DNA from: Betaproteobacteria bacterium
GTDB taxonomy: Bacteria; Pseudomonadota; Gammaproteobacteria; Burkholderiales; Methylophilaceae
Assembly (NCBI GenBank): GCA_016867975.1
Contig: VGIC01000003.1
Location: 1-64,000, forward strand
Length of the DNA: 64,000 nt
Direction of reading: 5' to 3'
In this document: positions 20,924-30,488 of the stretch, piece after piece
Position numbering within the stretch: position 1 is the stretch's first letter
How the letters are laid out: every line of letters starts with the position of its first letter
Program-made: the position numbers and the translations under genes
The notes under the pieces: model-generated
Told to the model about the DNA's origin: nothing
The model's input: the letters and a program-made list of their open reading frames with translations, nothing else
Database searches by the model: none

Positions 20924-22129
20924 CTAGACTTTAGCCGATGTTGCTACACCCCAAGTTGTACGCCAGCGGGTTTTAACCCCAGTCAGGCCTACCATGGCAA
21001 GCACTGCCAAGCCTGCAAAAATTATCAAGCCGATTTGATAACTTCCAGTGGCCTGCTTGAAATACCCCAAGCTTGCAGCTAGGTAGAATCCACCCACGCC
21101 ACCCGCCATGCCCACTAGACCTGTCATTACGCCAATCTCTTTACGGAAGCGTTGTGGTACCAGTTGGAATACCGCACCGTTCCCCATGCCTAATACCGCC
21201 ATGACAGGGATGATGATTGAGAGGGCCAGTTGATAAGTAGGTTGACCGAAGCTCATGACCAATAGCAGGGCAGCAGCAATGGCATACATCACGAGCAACG
21301 TGCGCACGCCACCAATGCGGTCTGCCACCATACCGCCAATAGGTCGTACCAGTGAACCTGCAAATACGGCCGCCGCGGTGCAATAGCCAGCTTTGACCGG
21401 ACCTAAGCTATATAAGTCATTAAAATAAATCGTGAGTGAAGAAGCTAAGCCGACAAAGCCGCCAAAAGTCACGCTATAGAAAAACATGAACCACCATGCA
21501 TCTTTGTCTTTCAGAATGGAAAGATATTGACTTAGCGATTTGGCTGGTGTGGCATCAGGGCTATCTTTAGCAAAGATCATATAGACAGCGAGTGCGATGC
21601 CCAACGGAATTAACGCTAGGCCAAAGACATTATTCCAGCCGTATGCAACAGCCAAGGCCGGCGCAAACAAAGCTGCAAAGACTGTACCTGAGTTACCTGC
21701 ACCGGCAATACCCAGCGCGGTACCTTGATGTTCAGGCGGATACCAGCGGCTGGCTAACGGTAAAGCGACAGCAAAAGCTGCGCCAGCAAATCCCAAACCG
21801 ATACCCAACATTAAAGACTGCTGGAAAGTTTCTATGCCATGTAACCAGGCAGTGAGTAGGCTGATAATAACAATCAACTGACCAATTAAACCTGCCATTT
21901 TTGGTTTAATCAGATCTACCAGTACGCCCATCACCATACGTAGTAGAGCACCTGCCAACACTGGTGTGGCGACCATTAAACCTTTCTGTGCCGGGGTCAG
22001 TTGCAAGTCGGTTGCAATTTGAACGGCTAGCGGGCCAAGTAAGACCCAGACCATAAAACTTAAATCAAAATACAAAAACGCAGAGAGTAGCGTGGGGGTA
22101 TGGCCTGCTTTCCAAAAACTAGATTTCAT
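20924..22129 (-). CDS. MFS nitrate/nitrite transporter (NarK/NasA type)
   Basis: FDLSFMVWVLLGPL, GxGNSGT, nitrate porter signature-like segments; operon context. Confidence 0.9.
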   Translation of the reverse strand: MKSSFWKAGHTPTLLSAFLYFDLSFMVWVLLGPLAVQIATDLQLTPAQKGLMVATPVLAGALLRMVMGVLVDLIKPKMAGLIGQLIVIISLLTAWLHGIETFQQSLMLGIGLGFAGAAFAVALPLASRWYPPEHQGTALGIAGAGNSGTVFAALFAPALAVAYGWNNVFGLALIPLGIALAVYMIFAKDSPDATPAKSLSQYLSILKDKDAWWFMFFYSVTFGGFVGLASSLTIYFNDLYSLGPVKAGYCTAAAVFAGSLVRPIGGMVADRIGGVRTLLVMYAIAAALLLVMSFGQPTYQLALSIIIPVMAVLGMGNGAVFQLVPQRFRKEIGVMTGLVGMAGGVGGFYLAASLGYFKQATGSYQIGLIIFAGLAVLAMVGLTGVKTRWRTTWGVATSAKV

Positions 22130-22176
22130 TTGATTTCCTAAATTTAATTTGGGTTAATTAGGGTGTTCCTAAAAAT

Positions 22177-24615
22177 TTACACTGTGATCGTCTCGAACTC
22201 TTTGTGCTGATTACGTTTATGTACGCGGTCACTCCATGGGTCAACTGAACCTTGCAATGCATACAGTAGGCGCTCATAGGCGGCCTTGCGACCTTCAGCA
22301 TCTTCTAAAATGCGTTGTTTCACATATTCCAAACCGACACGTTCTACCCAATGCACAGTGCGATCTAAGTAGCGTGCCTCTTCTCGGTAGATTTGAATGA
22401 ATGCACCAGAATATTCCAGCACTTCTTCTGCCGTTTTTACCTTACAGAGAAATTGTGCGGCTTCGGTTTTGATGCCACCGTTACCTGCCACATAGATTTC
22501 CCAGCCAGAATCCACACCGATAATGCCAACGTCCTTAATGCCCGCTTCTGCACAATTGCGTGGACAGCCAGAAACTGCAAATTTCACTTTGTGCGGCGCC
22601 CACATATGATCAAAGGCTTTTTCAATATCAATGCCCATCTGCGTAGAGTTCTGCGTACCAAAACGACAGAACTCTGACCCAACACAGGTTTTCACAGTAC
22701 GAATGCTCTTGCCGTAGGCGTAACCGGAAGGCATATCCAAGTCGGCCCACATGTTAACTAGGTCTTCTTTCTTTACCCCGAATAAGTCAATACGCTGACC
22801 ACCTGTGACCTTTACCATGGGTACGGCATATTTATCCGCCACATCGGCAATCTTGCGTAACTGGTCTGGTGTAGTTACACCGCCGTACATACGTGGAACC
22901 ACAGAGTAGGTGCCATCTTTTTGGATGTTGGCGTGCACGCGTTCGTTAATAAAGCGTGATTGCGGGTCATCTTTAGCCTCATGCGGCCAAGTTGAAATCA
23001 GGTAATAGTTCAACGCAGGGCGACAGGTCGCGCAGCCGTTAGGCGTGCGCCAACCCATACCTTTCATCGCATCTGGGATATTCAGGTATTTGTGTGTGCG
23101 GATTTCAGCGCGGACTTCCTCATGATTTTTCTCAGTACAGCCACATACCGCTTTGCTGGTAGAAGGAGGGGCATATCCGCCACCCAAAGTTGAAGCCAGA
23201 ATCTGCTCTACCAAGCCCACACATGAGCCACAGCTGGAGCCAGCTTTGGTTTGCTTTTTTACATCATCAATGGTGAATAAGCCTTGATCCTGAATGGCTT
23301 TGACAATAGTACCCTTGCATACACCATTGCAACCGCACACTTCCATTTCATTGGTCATGACGGCGGCCTTGTTTTGTCCGGCATGACCTGTGTTACCAAG
23401 CGAGTCCTGTCCAAACATCAAGTGGTCACGGATTTCGTGAATCGCTTTACCATCCCTAAGCATTTGAAAATACCACGAACCATCCGTGGTATCCCCATAA
23501 AGCACGCTGCCAATGATTTTGTCATTTTTGATGACGAGCTTTTTGTAAACCCCGCCAACTGCATCGTGTAAAACTATTTCTTCGCGGTCGTCATCCACAT
23601 CACTGGTAAAGTCGCCTGCGCTGAACAAATCAATGCCGGTTACTTTCAGTTTGGTTGAAGTGACAGAGCCTTTATACAAACCAATGCCAAAGTTAGCTAA
23701 ATGTGTTGCACATACTTTCGCCATTTCAAATAATGGTGCGACTAGCCCATAAGAAATGCCTCGGTGCGCAACGCATTCACCCACCGCATAAATTCGCGGG
23801 TCATAGGTTTGCATGGTGTCATTCACCACTATGCCCTTATTGCAGTGGATACCAGCTGATTCAGCCAGTGCGAAATTGGGGCGTATGCCCACCGCCATCA
23901 CGAGTAAGTCTGCGGAAATTTCCAAGCCATCGGTAAAGCGCACCGCTTTGACACGACCGGCTCCATTGCCAATGATCAACTCCGTATTTTTCTTGAGCAG
24001 GAAGTTAAGGCCTTTAGCTTCCAGATTCTTCTGTAGCATCTTACCTGCGGTTTTATCCAACTGCTTATCTAACAACCACTCGTTTTTATGCACCACGGTT
24101 ACTTCCATGCCTTGAATTCTTAAGCCATTTGCGGCTTCTAGGCCCAGTAAACCGCCGCCAATCACCACCGCATGTTTATATTTCTTGGAGGCCGCTATCA
24201 TGTCATTGGTGTCTTTAATGTCGCGATAACCTAACACGCCATCTAATTCCTTGCCTGGAATTGACGGTATGAAAGGTTTAGAGCCCGTTGCGATTAATAG
24301 GCGGTCATATTCTGCACTGGTGCCATCTTCGGCATAGACTACACGGTTTTTGCGGTCAATTTTATTGATGCGCGCACTGGTGCAGAGCTTGATATTATTT
24401 GCCGCATACCACTCGCGGCTATTTAAGATGATGTCGTCAATGGTTTGCTCATTGGCTAAAACCGGAGACAGCATAATCCGGTTGTAGTTGGGGTAGGGCT
24501 CGTCACCAAAGATGGTAATGTCATAAATGTCGGGAGCAATCTTTAATAGCTCCTCGACGGTACGCATGCCTGCCATGCCGTTACCCACTACTACTAATTT
24601 CATTTTTTGCATCAT
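22177..24615 (-). CDS. nirB: Nitrite reductase [NAD(P)H] large subunit
   Basis: VVVGNGMAGMRTVEELL, two BFD-like CGCN..CGSC segments, siroheme-type CVGSEFCRFGTQNST..CPRNCAEAGIKDVG. Confidence 0.96.
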   Translation of the reverse strand: MMQKMKLVVVGNGMAGMRTVEELLKIAPDIYDITIFGDEPYPNYNRIMLSPVLANEQTIDDIILNSREWYAANNIKLCTSARINKIDRKNRVVYAEDGTSAEYDRLLIATGSKPFIPSIPGKELDGVLGYRDIKDTNDMIAASKKYKHAVVIGGGLLGLEAANGLRIQGMEVTVVHKNEWLLDKQLDKTAGKMLQKNLEAKGLNFLLKKNTELIIGNGAGRVKAVRFTDGLEISADLLVMAVGIRPNFALAESAGIHCNKGIVVNDTMQTYDPRIYAVGECVAHRGISYGLVAPLFEMAKVCATHLANFGIGLYKGSVTSTKLKVTGIDLFSAGDFTSDVDDDREEIVLHDAVGGVYKKLVIKNDKIIGSVLYGDTTDGSWYFQMLRDGKAIHEIRDHLMFGQDSLGNTGHAGQNKAAVMTNEMEVCGCNGVCKGTIVKAIQDQGLFTIDDVKKQTKAGSSCGSCVGLVEQILASTLGGGYAPPSTSKAVCGCTEKNHEEVRAEIRTHKYLNIPDAMKGMGWRTPNGCATCRPALNYYLISTWPHEAKDDPQSRFINERVHANIQKDGTYSVVPRMYGGVTTPDQLRKIADVADKYAVPMVKVTGGQRIDLFGVKKEDLVNMWADLDMPSGYAYGKSIRTVKTCVGSEFCRFGTQNSTQMGIDIEKAFDHMWAPHKVKFAVSGCPRNCAEAGIKDVGIIGVDSGWEIYVAGNGGIKTEAAQFLCKVKTAEEVLEYSGAFIQIYREEARYLDRTVHWVERVGLEYVKQRILEDAEGRKAAYERLLYALQGSVDPWSDRVHKRNQHKEFETITV

Positions 24616-24672
24616 TCAATCATCCCTAAGTTGGATTATTTGTTAACCTTAATTTCAATGCTATGGTTATAA

Positions 24673-24687
24673 GCAACAAATGTGCCA
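24673..24687 (-). promoter_or_regulatory. Sigma-54 (-24/-12) promoter for nirB operon
   Basis: Minus strand TGGCAC-ATTTG-TTGC, exact match to TGGCAC-N5-TTGC; about 58 bp upstream of the nirB start. Confidence 0.75.
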
Positions 24688-24769
24688 TGTAAATAGTTGA
24701 TTTAAATTCAAACAGTTATTGAATGTTTTATACTTTTGGTGGAGGTGTATGCGCACTGATAAAGTGATC

Positions 24770-24801
24770 ATGCACCATAATGGCTATCCACGATGGTGCA
24801 T
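24770..24801. promoter_or_regulatory. NtrC-like palindrome (TGCACCA-N16-TGGTGCA)
   Basis: ATGCACCAT at 24770-24778 and ATGGTGCAT at 24793-24801, about 100 bp upstream of the sigma-54 promoter. Confidence 0.5.
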
Positions 24802-24869
24802 GTCTAATCATGTGTATTGATGATGCTATTGGTTACAATAGTGGCCTCGATTACAAAAAGAGGTAGCTT

Positions 24870-25484
24870 ATGACGCTCATATCAAATTCAGCCATATTTC
24901 AGCAAGCACTATCACGTTTTGATGCATTAAACGCGCAGGATCCAAACTCAGAGATGGTTGATGGAGCATCGTTACCCAAAGAGTTGCTATATGCACAGCG
25001 CATGAGTGATATGCTGCAACGTTATGCACCTCAAGCTTCTGAAGCACTGCGCTTGGCAGCGCGTTGTCAGCATGTCCAACGCTGGAAGATTCCACGACAT
25101 GATTATCCAATGACCAAGCCTGGCTATTATCAATGGCGTAACGCGCTCAAGAAATTACATGCAGAAATCGCAAGATCGGTGCTGACGGAGGTGGGTTATG
25201 AGGAGGCGCTGGTCAATCATGTCTGCGCCTTGGTGGGCAAGGCTTCCATGCATGCTGATGCAGAGGCGCAAATTTTGGAAGATGTCGTGGTGTTGGTGTT
25301 TTTGGAGAGCTACTTAGGTGACTTTGTGGCCAGTCATGCGGATTACAGCTTGGCCAAGTTCGAAGATATCTTGATCAAGACCCTCAGAAAAACATCTCCA
25401 CATGCGCGTGCTACTATGGCGACGCTGATTCATTTGCCCGCAGGGCTTGAGGACATAGTTCAAGGCGTTATGCAGAAAGCTTAG
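24870..25484 (+). CDS. DUF4202 domain-containing protein
   Basis: AARCQHVQRWKIPRHDYPMTKPGYYQWRNALKKLHAE; divergent from nas operon. Confidence 0.85.
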   Translation: MTLISNSAIFQQALSRFDALNAQDPNSEMVDGASLPKELLYAQRMSDMLQRYAPQASEALRLAARCQHVQRWKIPRHDYPMTKPGYYQWRNALKKLHAEIARSVLTEVGYEEALVNHVCALVGKASMHADAEAQILEDVVVLVFLESYLGDFVASHADYSLAKFEDILIKTLRKTSPHARATMATLIHLPAGLEDIVQGVMQKA

Positions 25485-27334
25485 CGGTCTCGATCGGTAT
25501 CCAGCATCTGCATGTAGATCTGCTCCAGATCTTGAGTGAAGCGTGCCGTGTCAAATAATGCCGAATTCCTTCTTTCGTTGAGTAATTGTTGTTTCAGCGA
25601 CATCAGCAGCTCAGGATTTTTGGCCAGATGAAGTGCTTGTTGTGTATAGGCATCCAAGCTGTGAGTGACCAGTTGCGGCAGTCCAGCAGCCTTTAGCAGA
25701 CTGCCTGCGACGCGAGCAGAAAAAGTACTTCCCGCACACGTCAGTACGGGGACCCCCATCCATAGGGCGTCACTGCATGTGGTGTGTGCATTGTAGGGTT
25801 GCGTGTCCAAGAACAAATCGGCATGCACGTGTCGTGCTAAATGCTCTGCAAGGTTGACCCGAGGTGCGAAAATGAGGCGGTGAGCCGAGATGCCGAGCGT
25901 TTCTGCCTTGCGAATTAAGTTTTGTTTAGCCCACGGATTACAGTCCAGCAGCCATAGTACGCTTTCAGGGATGATCTGTAGCAGGTGCATCCAAGCGGAG
26001 AATATTTCAGGCGTGATTTTGAATGACTGATTAAAACAGCAAAATACCAAGCCGTTATCGGGTAGCGCACAATCTCGGCGCGATGGTGTTTTGCCGATAG
26101 GACGTTGACGGTCATTGGGCTGATAAGCATGGGGTAATCGAGCCATTTTTTCAGCAATGTCGTGCGCAGAATCAGGCGGTGTGATGAATTCATCCGTCAG
26201 GATATAGTCGAACAAAGAGGTGTTAGCATCGCCGCCCATGGTGCCGGGAAACCCAAGCCAGTTGATGCTCACTGGGGTGGGGTGTAGGGCAGCGATGCCA
26301 CTGCGACTGGTTTGAGTGAAGCCGGTTAAATCCACTAATATGTCGATACCACAGGCATGAATCTTGTTGGCGGCATCCACTTCAGACAGCGTGCGGATAT
26401 CATGGAAGTGATCAAAAGCTTTTTCCAGCCTAGCTCTGGCGTTGGATTTGTCATTCACCCCGAATGAAAAGGCAACAATCTCAAATTTAGACCTGTCGTG
26501 CAGTTCTATCAGTTCGCTGATTAAAAAAGCCAATGGATGCAGGCGAAAATCGGAAGACAGATAGCCGATTCTGATTTTTTCACCGGCAGATTTTACTTGG
26601 TGATGGAACGGATGTGACTGGCCGTGTTCTATCAGTTTGGCATAGCGATTATGAACCCAGTTGTCCGCGCAGCGCTTTTGTTCTGCGGCGGTGGTGCCAG
26701 GCATGGCCAAAAAGGCAAAAGGTGAAATCTGTGCATCCGGCTTGGTGTTCACCCACTGGCGAATCTCATTCACATCGCTTTCCAGTGTGTCCCAGTCGCA
26801 GAGATGCTGCTGTTGGTGTACTAGATGCACTTTAGCATGATACAGCTGCGGGTTTAGCTTTAAGGCCTGCTGATAGTTTGCAATCGCTAAGTCCAGTTGG
26901 CCTAACTCACGTTGCACATTACCTAGATTATTGTAGGCGTCTGCGTCCTTGGGGTTAAGTTGGATCGCTTTTAGATAATGCTTTGCAGCTTCCGCTGGTT
27001 TGCCAAGCTCGCGCAGGGCATTGCCCTGATTGTACCAATACTCGGCATTATCGGGCTGGTATTGCAACGCTTCTGAGAAACAGGCCTCCGCCACGGCAAA
27101 GCGACCTAGGGCGTGGGCTTCATTCCCCAGTGCTTGCAGGGCATAACAAAGCGCATGAATAACGTCCTGATTGCCTTTAAGCACGCGCAGCAGGCGTCTG
27201 AAATAACCTGCGGCTTCTTCGTAACGTTTGAGTTCTACGCATAAATTGCCGCAGTTGATTTGTGCGCCCAAATCTTTGGGATTTTTTAGCAATATTTGCT
27301 GGAAATGTTTCAGATCATTTTCTAAGGTTTGCAT
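25481..27334 (-). CDS. TPR protein with SPINDLY/O-GlcNAc transferase-like C-terminal domain
   Basis: TPR repeats (NAEYWYNQGNALRELGKPAEAAKHYLKAIQLNPKDADAYNNLGN) plus IRIGYLSSDFRLHPLAFL..PVSINWLGFPGTMG. Confidence 0.9.
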   Translation of the reverse strand: MQTLENDLKHFQQILLKNPKDLGAQINCGNLCVELKRYEEAAGYFRRLLRVLKGNQDVIHALCYALQALGNEAHALGRFAVAEACFSEALQYQPDNAEYWYNQGNALRELGKPAEAAKHYLKAIQLNPKDADAYNNLGNVQRELGQLDLAIANYQQALKLNPQLYHAKVHLVHQQQHLCDWDTLESDVNEIRQWVNTKPDAQISPFAFLAMPGTTAAEQKRCADNWVHNRYAKLIEHGQSHPFHHQVKSAGEKIRIGYLSSDFRLHPLAFLISELIELHDRSKFEIVAFSFGVNDKSNARARLEKAFDHFHDIRTLSEVDAANKIHACGIDILVDLTGFTQTSRSGIAALHPTPVSINWLGFPGTMGGDANTSLFDYILTDEFITPPDSAHDIAEKMARLPHAYQPNDRQRPIGKTPSRRDCALPDNGLVFCCFNQSFKITPEIFSAWMHLLQIIPESVLWLLDCNPWAKQNLIRKAETLGISAHRLIFAPRVNLAEHLARHVHADLFLDTQPYNAHTTCSDALWMGVPVLTCAGSTFSARVAGSLLKAAGLPQLVTHSLDAYTQQALHLAKNPELLMSLKQQLLNERRNSALFDTARFTQDLEQIYMQMLDTDRDR

Positions 27335-27343
27335 GGTGTGATT

Positions 27344-28579
27344 TTAGCCTAATTTAGCTAAACGTTTTAACCCGAGGCTGCGTAGCAAAAAGCGATTAGG
27401 ATTCATTAAACCGGCTATTTCAGCGGGCATAGGCAGTGCTTCATTGCAAATTAACGTCGCTAATAGTTCAGCGCACAATGGCGCACTGGTGAAGCCTTTG
27501 CTACCGTGTGCGATGCTCATATACAGCCCCTTCACCCACGGCAGACTTTCAACAGGGGAGCCTGCGCGTACAGGTGCAGACCTCAGTGCTTCACCGTCGA
27601 GTAGCCATCCTGCAAGTGGCCAGTAATCCATGCTGCTGCATCTTAGAGAGACGCGTCCTGCTGCCACATGGGTGTGTAAAGCCTGATGTAGCTGCGGTGA
27701 GAGGTGGTTGAGTTTAGTAAGATTGGTTAAGTGGTCTGTTGCGGTGACCTCCAGTGTTTCGCCCGATGTGTTGGAGAAAGTAGCGCCCAAGCAATGATGG
27801 GGGGCTGACTGGTAGAGATAGTTTGCTGGGCTCAGGTAGCCATCACTGCATAGAATGACCTTGACTGACTGACTGGTTTGCGTGGCCTTGAGTAGCGTCA
27901 CTTGCCCGCGCACGGCCTGGGTGTGCAGTGGCAGATGGGGAAAAAATCGTTGTGCGTCATTCGCGTTGGCAATCACGGCTATATCTGCGGCTGCGATTAA
28001 ATGTTGGTCGGCATAGACCTCAAACAGCCCTTGCTTGTTGGTGAGGCTAGTCACCTCATGTGCTGTGGTGATTGAGATGTTGGGGTGTTGCGTCAGACGC
28101 AGGCAAAGTTTGTGCGGGTTGACCCAGCCCGCGTGAGGAAAATACAGGGCATCATGCGCCACTTCAATGCCTGCAAGCGTGCTTGCTTCTTTTGAGTCAA
28201 CATACCTGACTACGTCTGTACGATGATGGAGTGCTGCGACTTTTTGGATGCGCTTCTGTTCTCTTGGGGTAAAGCCAAGCTGCAGCATTCCGCAACTGCT
28301 AAAATCGGCTGGCGGTAGCTTGAGTGATTGATATAGCGCTAAACTGTGTAAGTAACTCGCTAGTGCAAATTGGCTACTGGCTTCTTCACCGCTTAGGCGC
28401 GGATAGAGCATGGCCAATGGGTTGCCGGAGGCCTCGCTGGCGATGGTTGGGTTTCGCTCTATGAGCGTGACTTTCAGGCCGCGTTTTGCTAGGCCGTGGG
28501 CTGTGCTACAACCGGCAATGCCACCACCAATGATGATGGCGGTTTTAGCTATCATTTTTTGCTCCGGCATATTGACCAC
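27344..28579 (-). CDS. FAD-dependent oxidoreductase, cmnm5U34 demodification domain of MnmC (stand-alone)
   Basis: IIIGGGIAGCSTAHGLAKRGLKVTLIER; DUF/TIGR03197-like; follows MnmD. Confidence 0.85.
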   Translation of the reverse strand: MVNMPEQKMIAKTAIIIGGGIAGCSTAHGLAKRGLKVTLIERNPTIASEASGNPLAMLYPRLSGEEASSQFALASYLHSLALYQSLKLPPADFSSCGMLQLGFTPREQKRIQKVAALHHRTDVVRYVDSKEASTLAGIEVAHDALYFPHAGWVNPHKLCLRLTQHPNISITTAHEVTSLTNKQGLFEVYADQHLIAAADIAVIANANDAQRFFPHLPLHTQAVRGQVTLLKATQTSQSVKVILCSDGYLSPANYLYQSAPHHCLGATFSNTSGETLEVTATDHLTNLTKLNHLSPQLHQALHTHVAAGRVSLRCSSMDYWPLAGWLLDGEALRSAPVRAGSPVESLPWVKGLYMSIAHGSKGFTSAPLCAELLATLICNEALPMPAEIAGLMNPNRFLLRSLGLKRLAKLG

Positions 28580-29291
28580 AGATCATTTCACGCTTTTTGC
28601 CAAACCCTGTGCGTTTTTTGACTAGAAAGCCCGCTACGGTGAGACCACGCCTGACGAAGCCGGCACTGGTGAAGGTTGCCAAGGTTGTGGCAGGGTGTGA
28701 CAGTCGTGCCATTTGCTCGAACAGAGCAGGTTGCCACATGTCAGGATTTTTGGCAGGTGAGAAGCCATCTAAGAACCAGGCATCTGCCCGATGTTGTGCC
28801 TGGGTTAATTGTTCAGTTGCATCGCCAATCAGTAATGATAAACGTACCCGATGGTTGTATAACGCAATGCATTTTCCGTCCAAAAGGCATGAGTACTGAG
28901 CGAGTAGCTCGGTGTTGTAATTACTTAGCTCTGGCCACAAGGTGAGTGCGCACGAGATGTCGTGCAAAGTGAGCGGGTGTTTTTCTGTGCTGATGAAATG
29001 CAATATTGCTTGTGGTGGTGCTGTGGCCAGCCATAACTTGAGTGTGCAAAGAAAATTCAGACCGGTGCCAAAGCCCGTTTCTATGATGGTGAAGCTTTGC
29101 AGGTCAGGCTGTTGCCAGCGTTGGCGCAAATCATTGCCCTGCAGGAATACGTACTCGGTTTCTAATAGGCCATTTTCAGTTGAAAAGTAAACGTCTTGAT
29201 ATTCTGCCGAGTATGGCTGTTGGTTTTGCCAATCCAATACGGCTGGTTGATTTGGTGCAGGGGCGTTGGTTGTGATGTTGTCATGAGACAT
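28545..29291 (-). CDS. mnmD: tRNA (5-methylaminomethyl-2-thiouridine) methyltransferase domain, stand-alone MnmD
   Basis: IIETGFGTGLNFLCTLKLW, DAWFLDGFSPAKNPDMWQPALF, GFVRRGLTVAGF. Confidence 0.92.
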   Translation of the reverse strand: MSHDNITTNAPAPNQPAVLDWQNQQPYSAEYQDVYFSTENGLLETEYVFLQGNDLRQRWQQPDLQSFTIIETGFGTGLNFLCTLKLWLATAPPQAILHFISTEKHPLTLHDISCALTLWPELSNYNTELLAQYSCLLDGKCIALYNHRVRLSLLIGDATEQLTQAQHRADAWFLDGFSPAKNPDMWQPALFEQMARLSHPATTLATFTSAGFVRRGLTVAGFLVKKRTGFGKKREMICGQYAGAKNDS

Positions 29292-29297
29292 ATGGGA

Positions 29298-30488
29298 TTA
29301 CTCTTTTGCATGACCAGTAATGCCTAGAAACAATCTGATCATGCCATAGGCGATCCATGATGCCATACGTTTGAAGATGCTGGCGTGTTCCCATTCTTGC
29401 ACCGTGATCTTAGTGGCACCTTCCTTTATCAGGGTGTCCAATTCTTTTTTGAGCTGTTGAGAGAAGGCGCGGTTTTTCACTATGATATTGGCTTCATGCG
29501 CCATCAACAGGCTGAAGGGGTCAATGTTGGATGAGCCAACCGTTGCCCAGTTGCTGTCAATTACTGCGACTTTGCTGTGCATAAAACTTTTGCGGTATTC
29601 GTAAAGCTCAATGTGTTGGCGTAAGAATTCGTTGTAAAACGCATGGGTGGCGAACATTAAAAAGTACTCTTTTCGCCCCTGTAGCAGCAATTTTACTGTG
29701 ACACCACGTTTTGCTGCATCAATCAGCGCCCTGCGGAATCTCCAGCCGGGCACGAAGTAGGCGTTGGCGATGATGATCTCGGAAACGGCGTTGGTGATAG
29801 CTGATAAGTATGCATTTTCAATATCGCGCCGATGCAGGACGTTATCTCTGATTACGAACGCTGCATCCATGTCGCCTTCTGTCCTGATGTTGTAGTGATA
29901 GTGCGTTTGTTTGACTACATGCCATAAGTGAGTGAGTGCGACACGCCGCCACAGGTTACGTACATTATTCTCCATGCTATGCATGAGTGGCCCTTTGATT
30001 TGTACCGCATAGTCGATACGTGGTGGCGTTTGGTGCGGCGTGTTTTGATCATCAATGATGTTAATGCCACCAATGAATCCAATATGTCCATCAATCACTG
30101 CGACCTTGCGATGCATGCGTCTTAGGCGGTTCTTTTGCAGCGACCATGGAGATATCTTGGGTCGGTAGAACATGACACGGATGCCAGACTGCTCCAGTTC
30201 GTTGACGTATGCCTTGCTCAAATGCTTGCTACCAAAACCGTCAATCAGCAGATTGACCGATACATTACGTTGCACCGCTTGTTTCAGCGCATTCCCGATT
30301 TGGAGGCCGACGTTGTCAATTGCATAGATGTAGAACTGTAAAAATATCTCGTGTTTCGCGTTTTTAATGGCCAATAGCAGAGAGGGGAAGTATTCACTGC
30401 CGTTGCGTAAAAGGGTGATGTGATTGCCGCGCGTGTAGTGCATTTTATTTGTCCGGGCTACGTACCAGTGTCGCGGACAGTACCGCAT
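29298..30488 (-). CDS. clsB: Cardiolipin synthase B-like phospholipase D superfamily protein
   Basis: Two HKD motifs: MHRKVAVIDGHIGFIGGINI and MHSKVAVIDSNWATVGSSNID; start likely Met at 30440. Confidence 0.9.
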   Translation of the reverse strand: MRYCPRHWYVARTNKMHYTRGNHITLLRNGSEYFPSLLLAIKNAKHEIFLQFYIYAIDNVGLQIGNALKQAVQRNVSVNLLIDGFGSKHLSKAYVNELEQSGIRVMFYRPKISPWSLQKNRLRRMHRKVAVIDGHIGFIGGINIIDDQNTPHQTPPRIDYAVQIKGPLMHSMENNVRNLWRRVALTHLWHVVKQTHYHYNIRTEGDMDAAFVIRDNVLHRRDIENAYLSAITNAVSEIIIANAYFVPGWRFRRALIDAAKRGVTVKLLLQGRKEYFLMFATHAFYNEFLRQHIELYEYRKSFMHSKVAVIDSNWATVGSSNIDPFSLLMAHEANIIVKNRAFSQQLKKELDTLIKEGATKITVQEWEHASIFKRMASWIAYGMIRLFLGITGHAKE

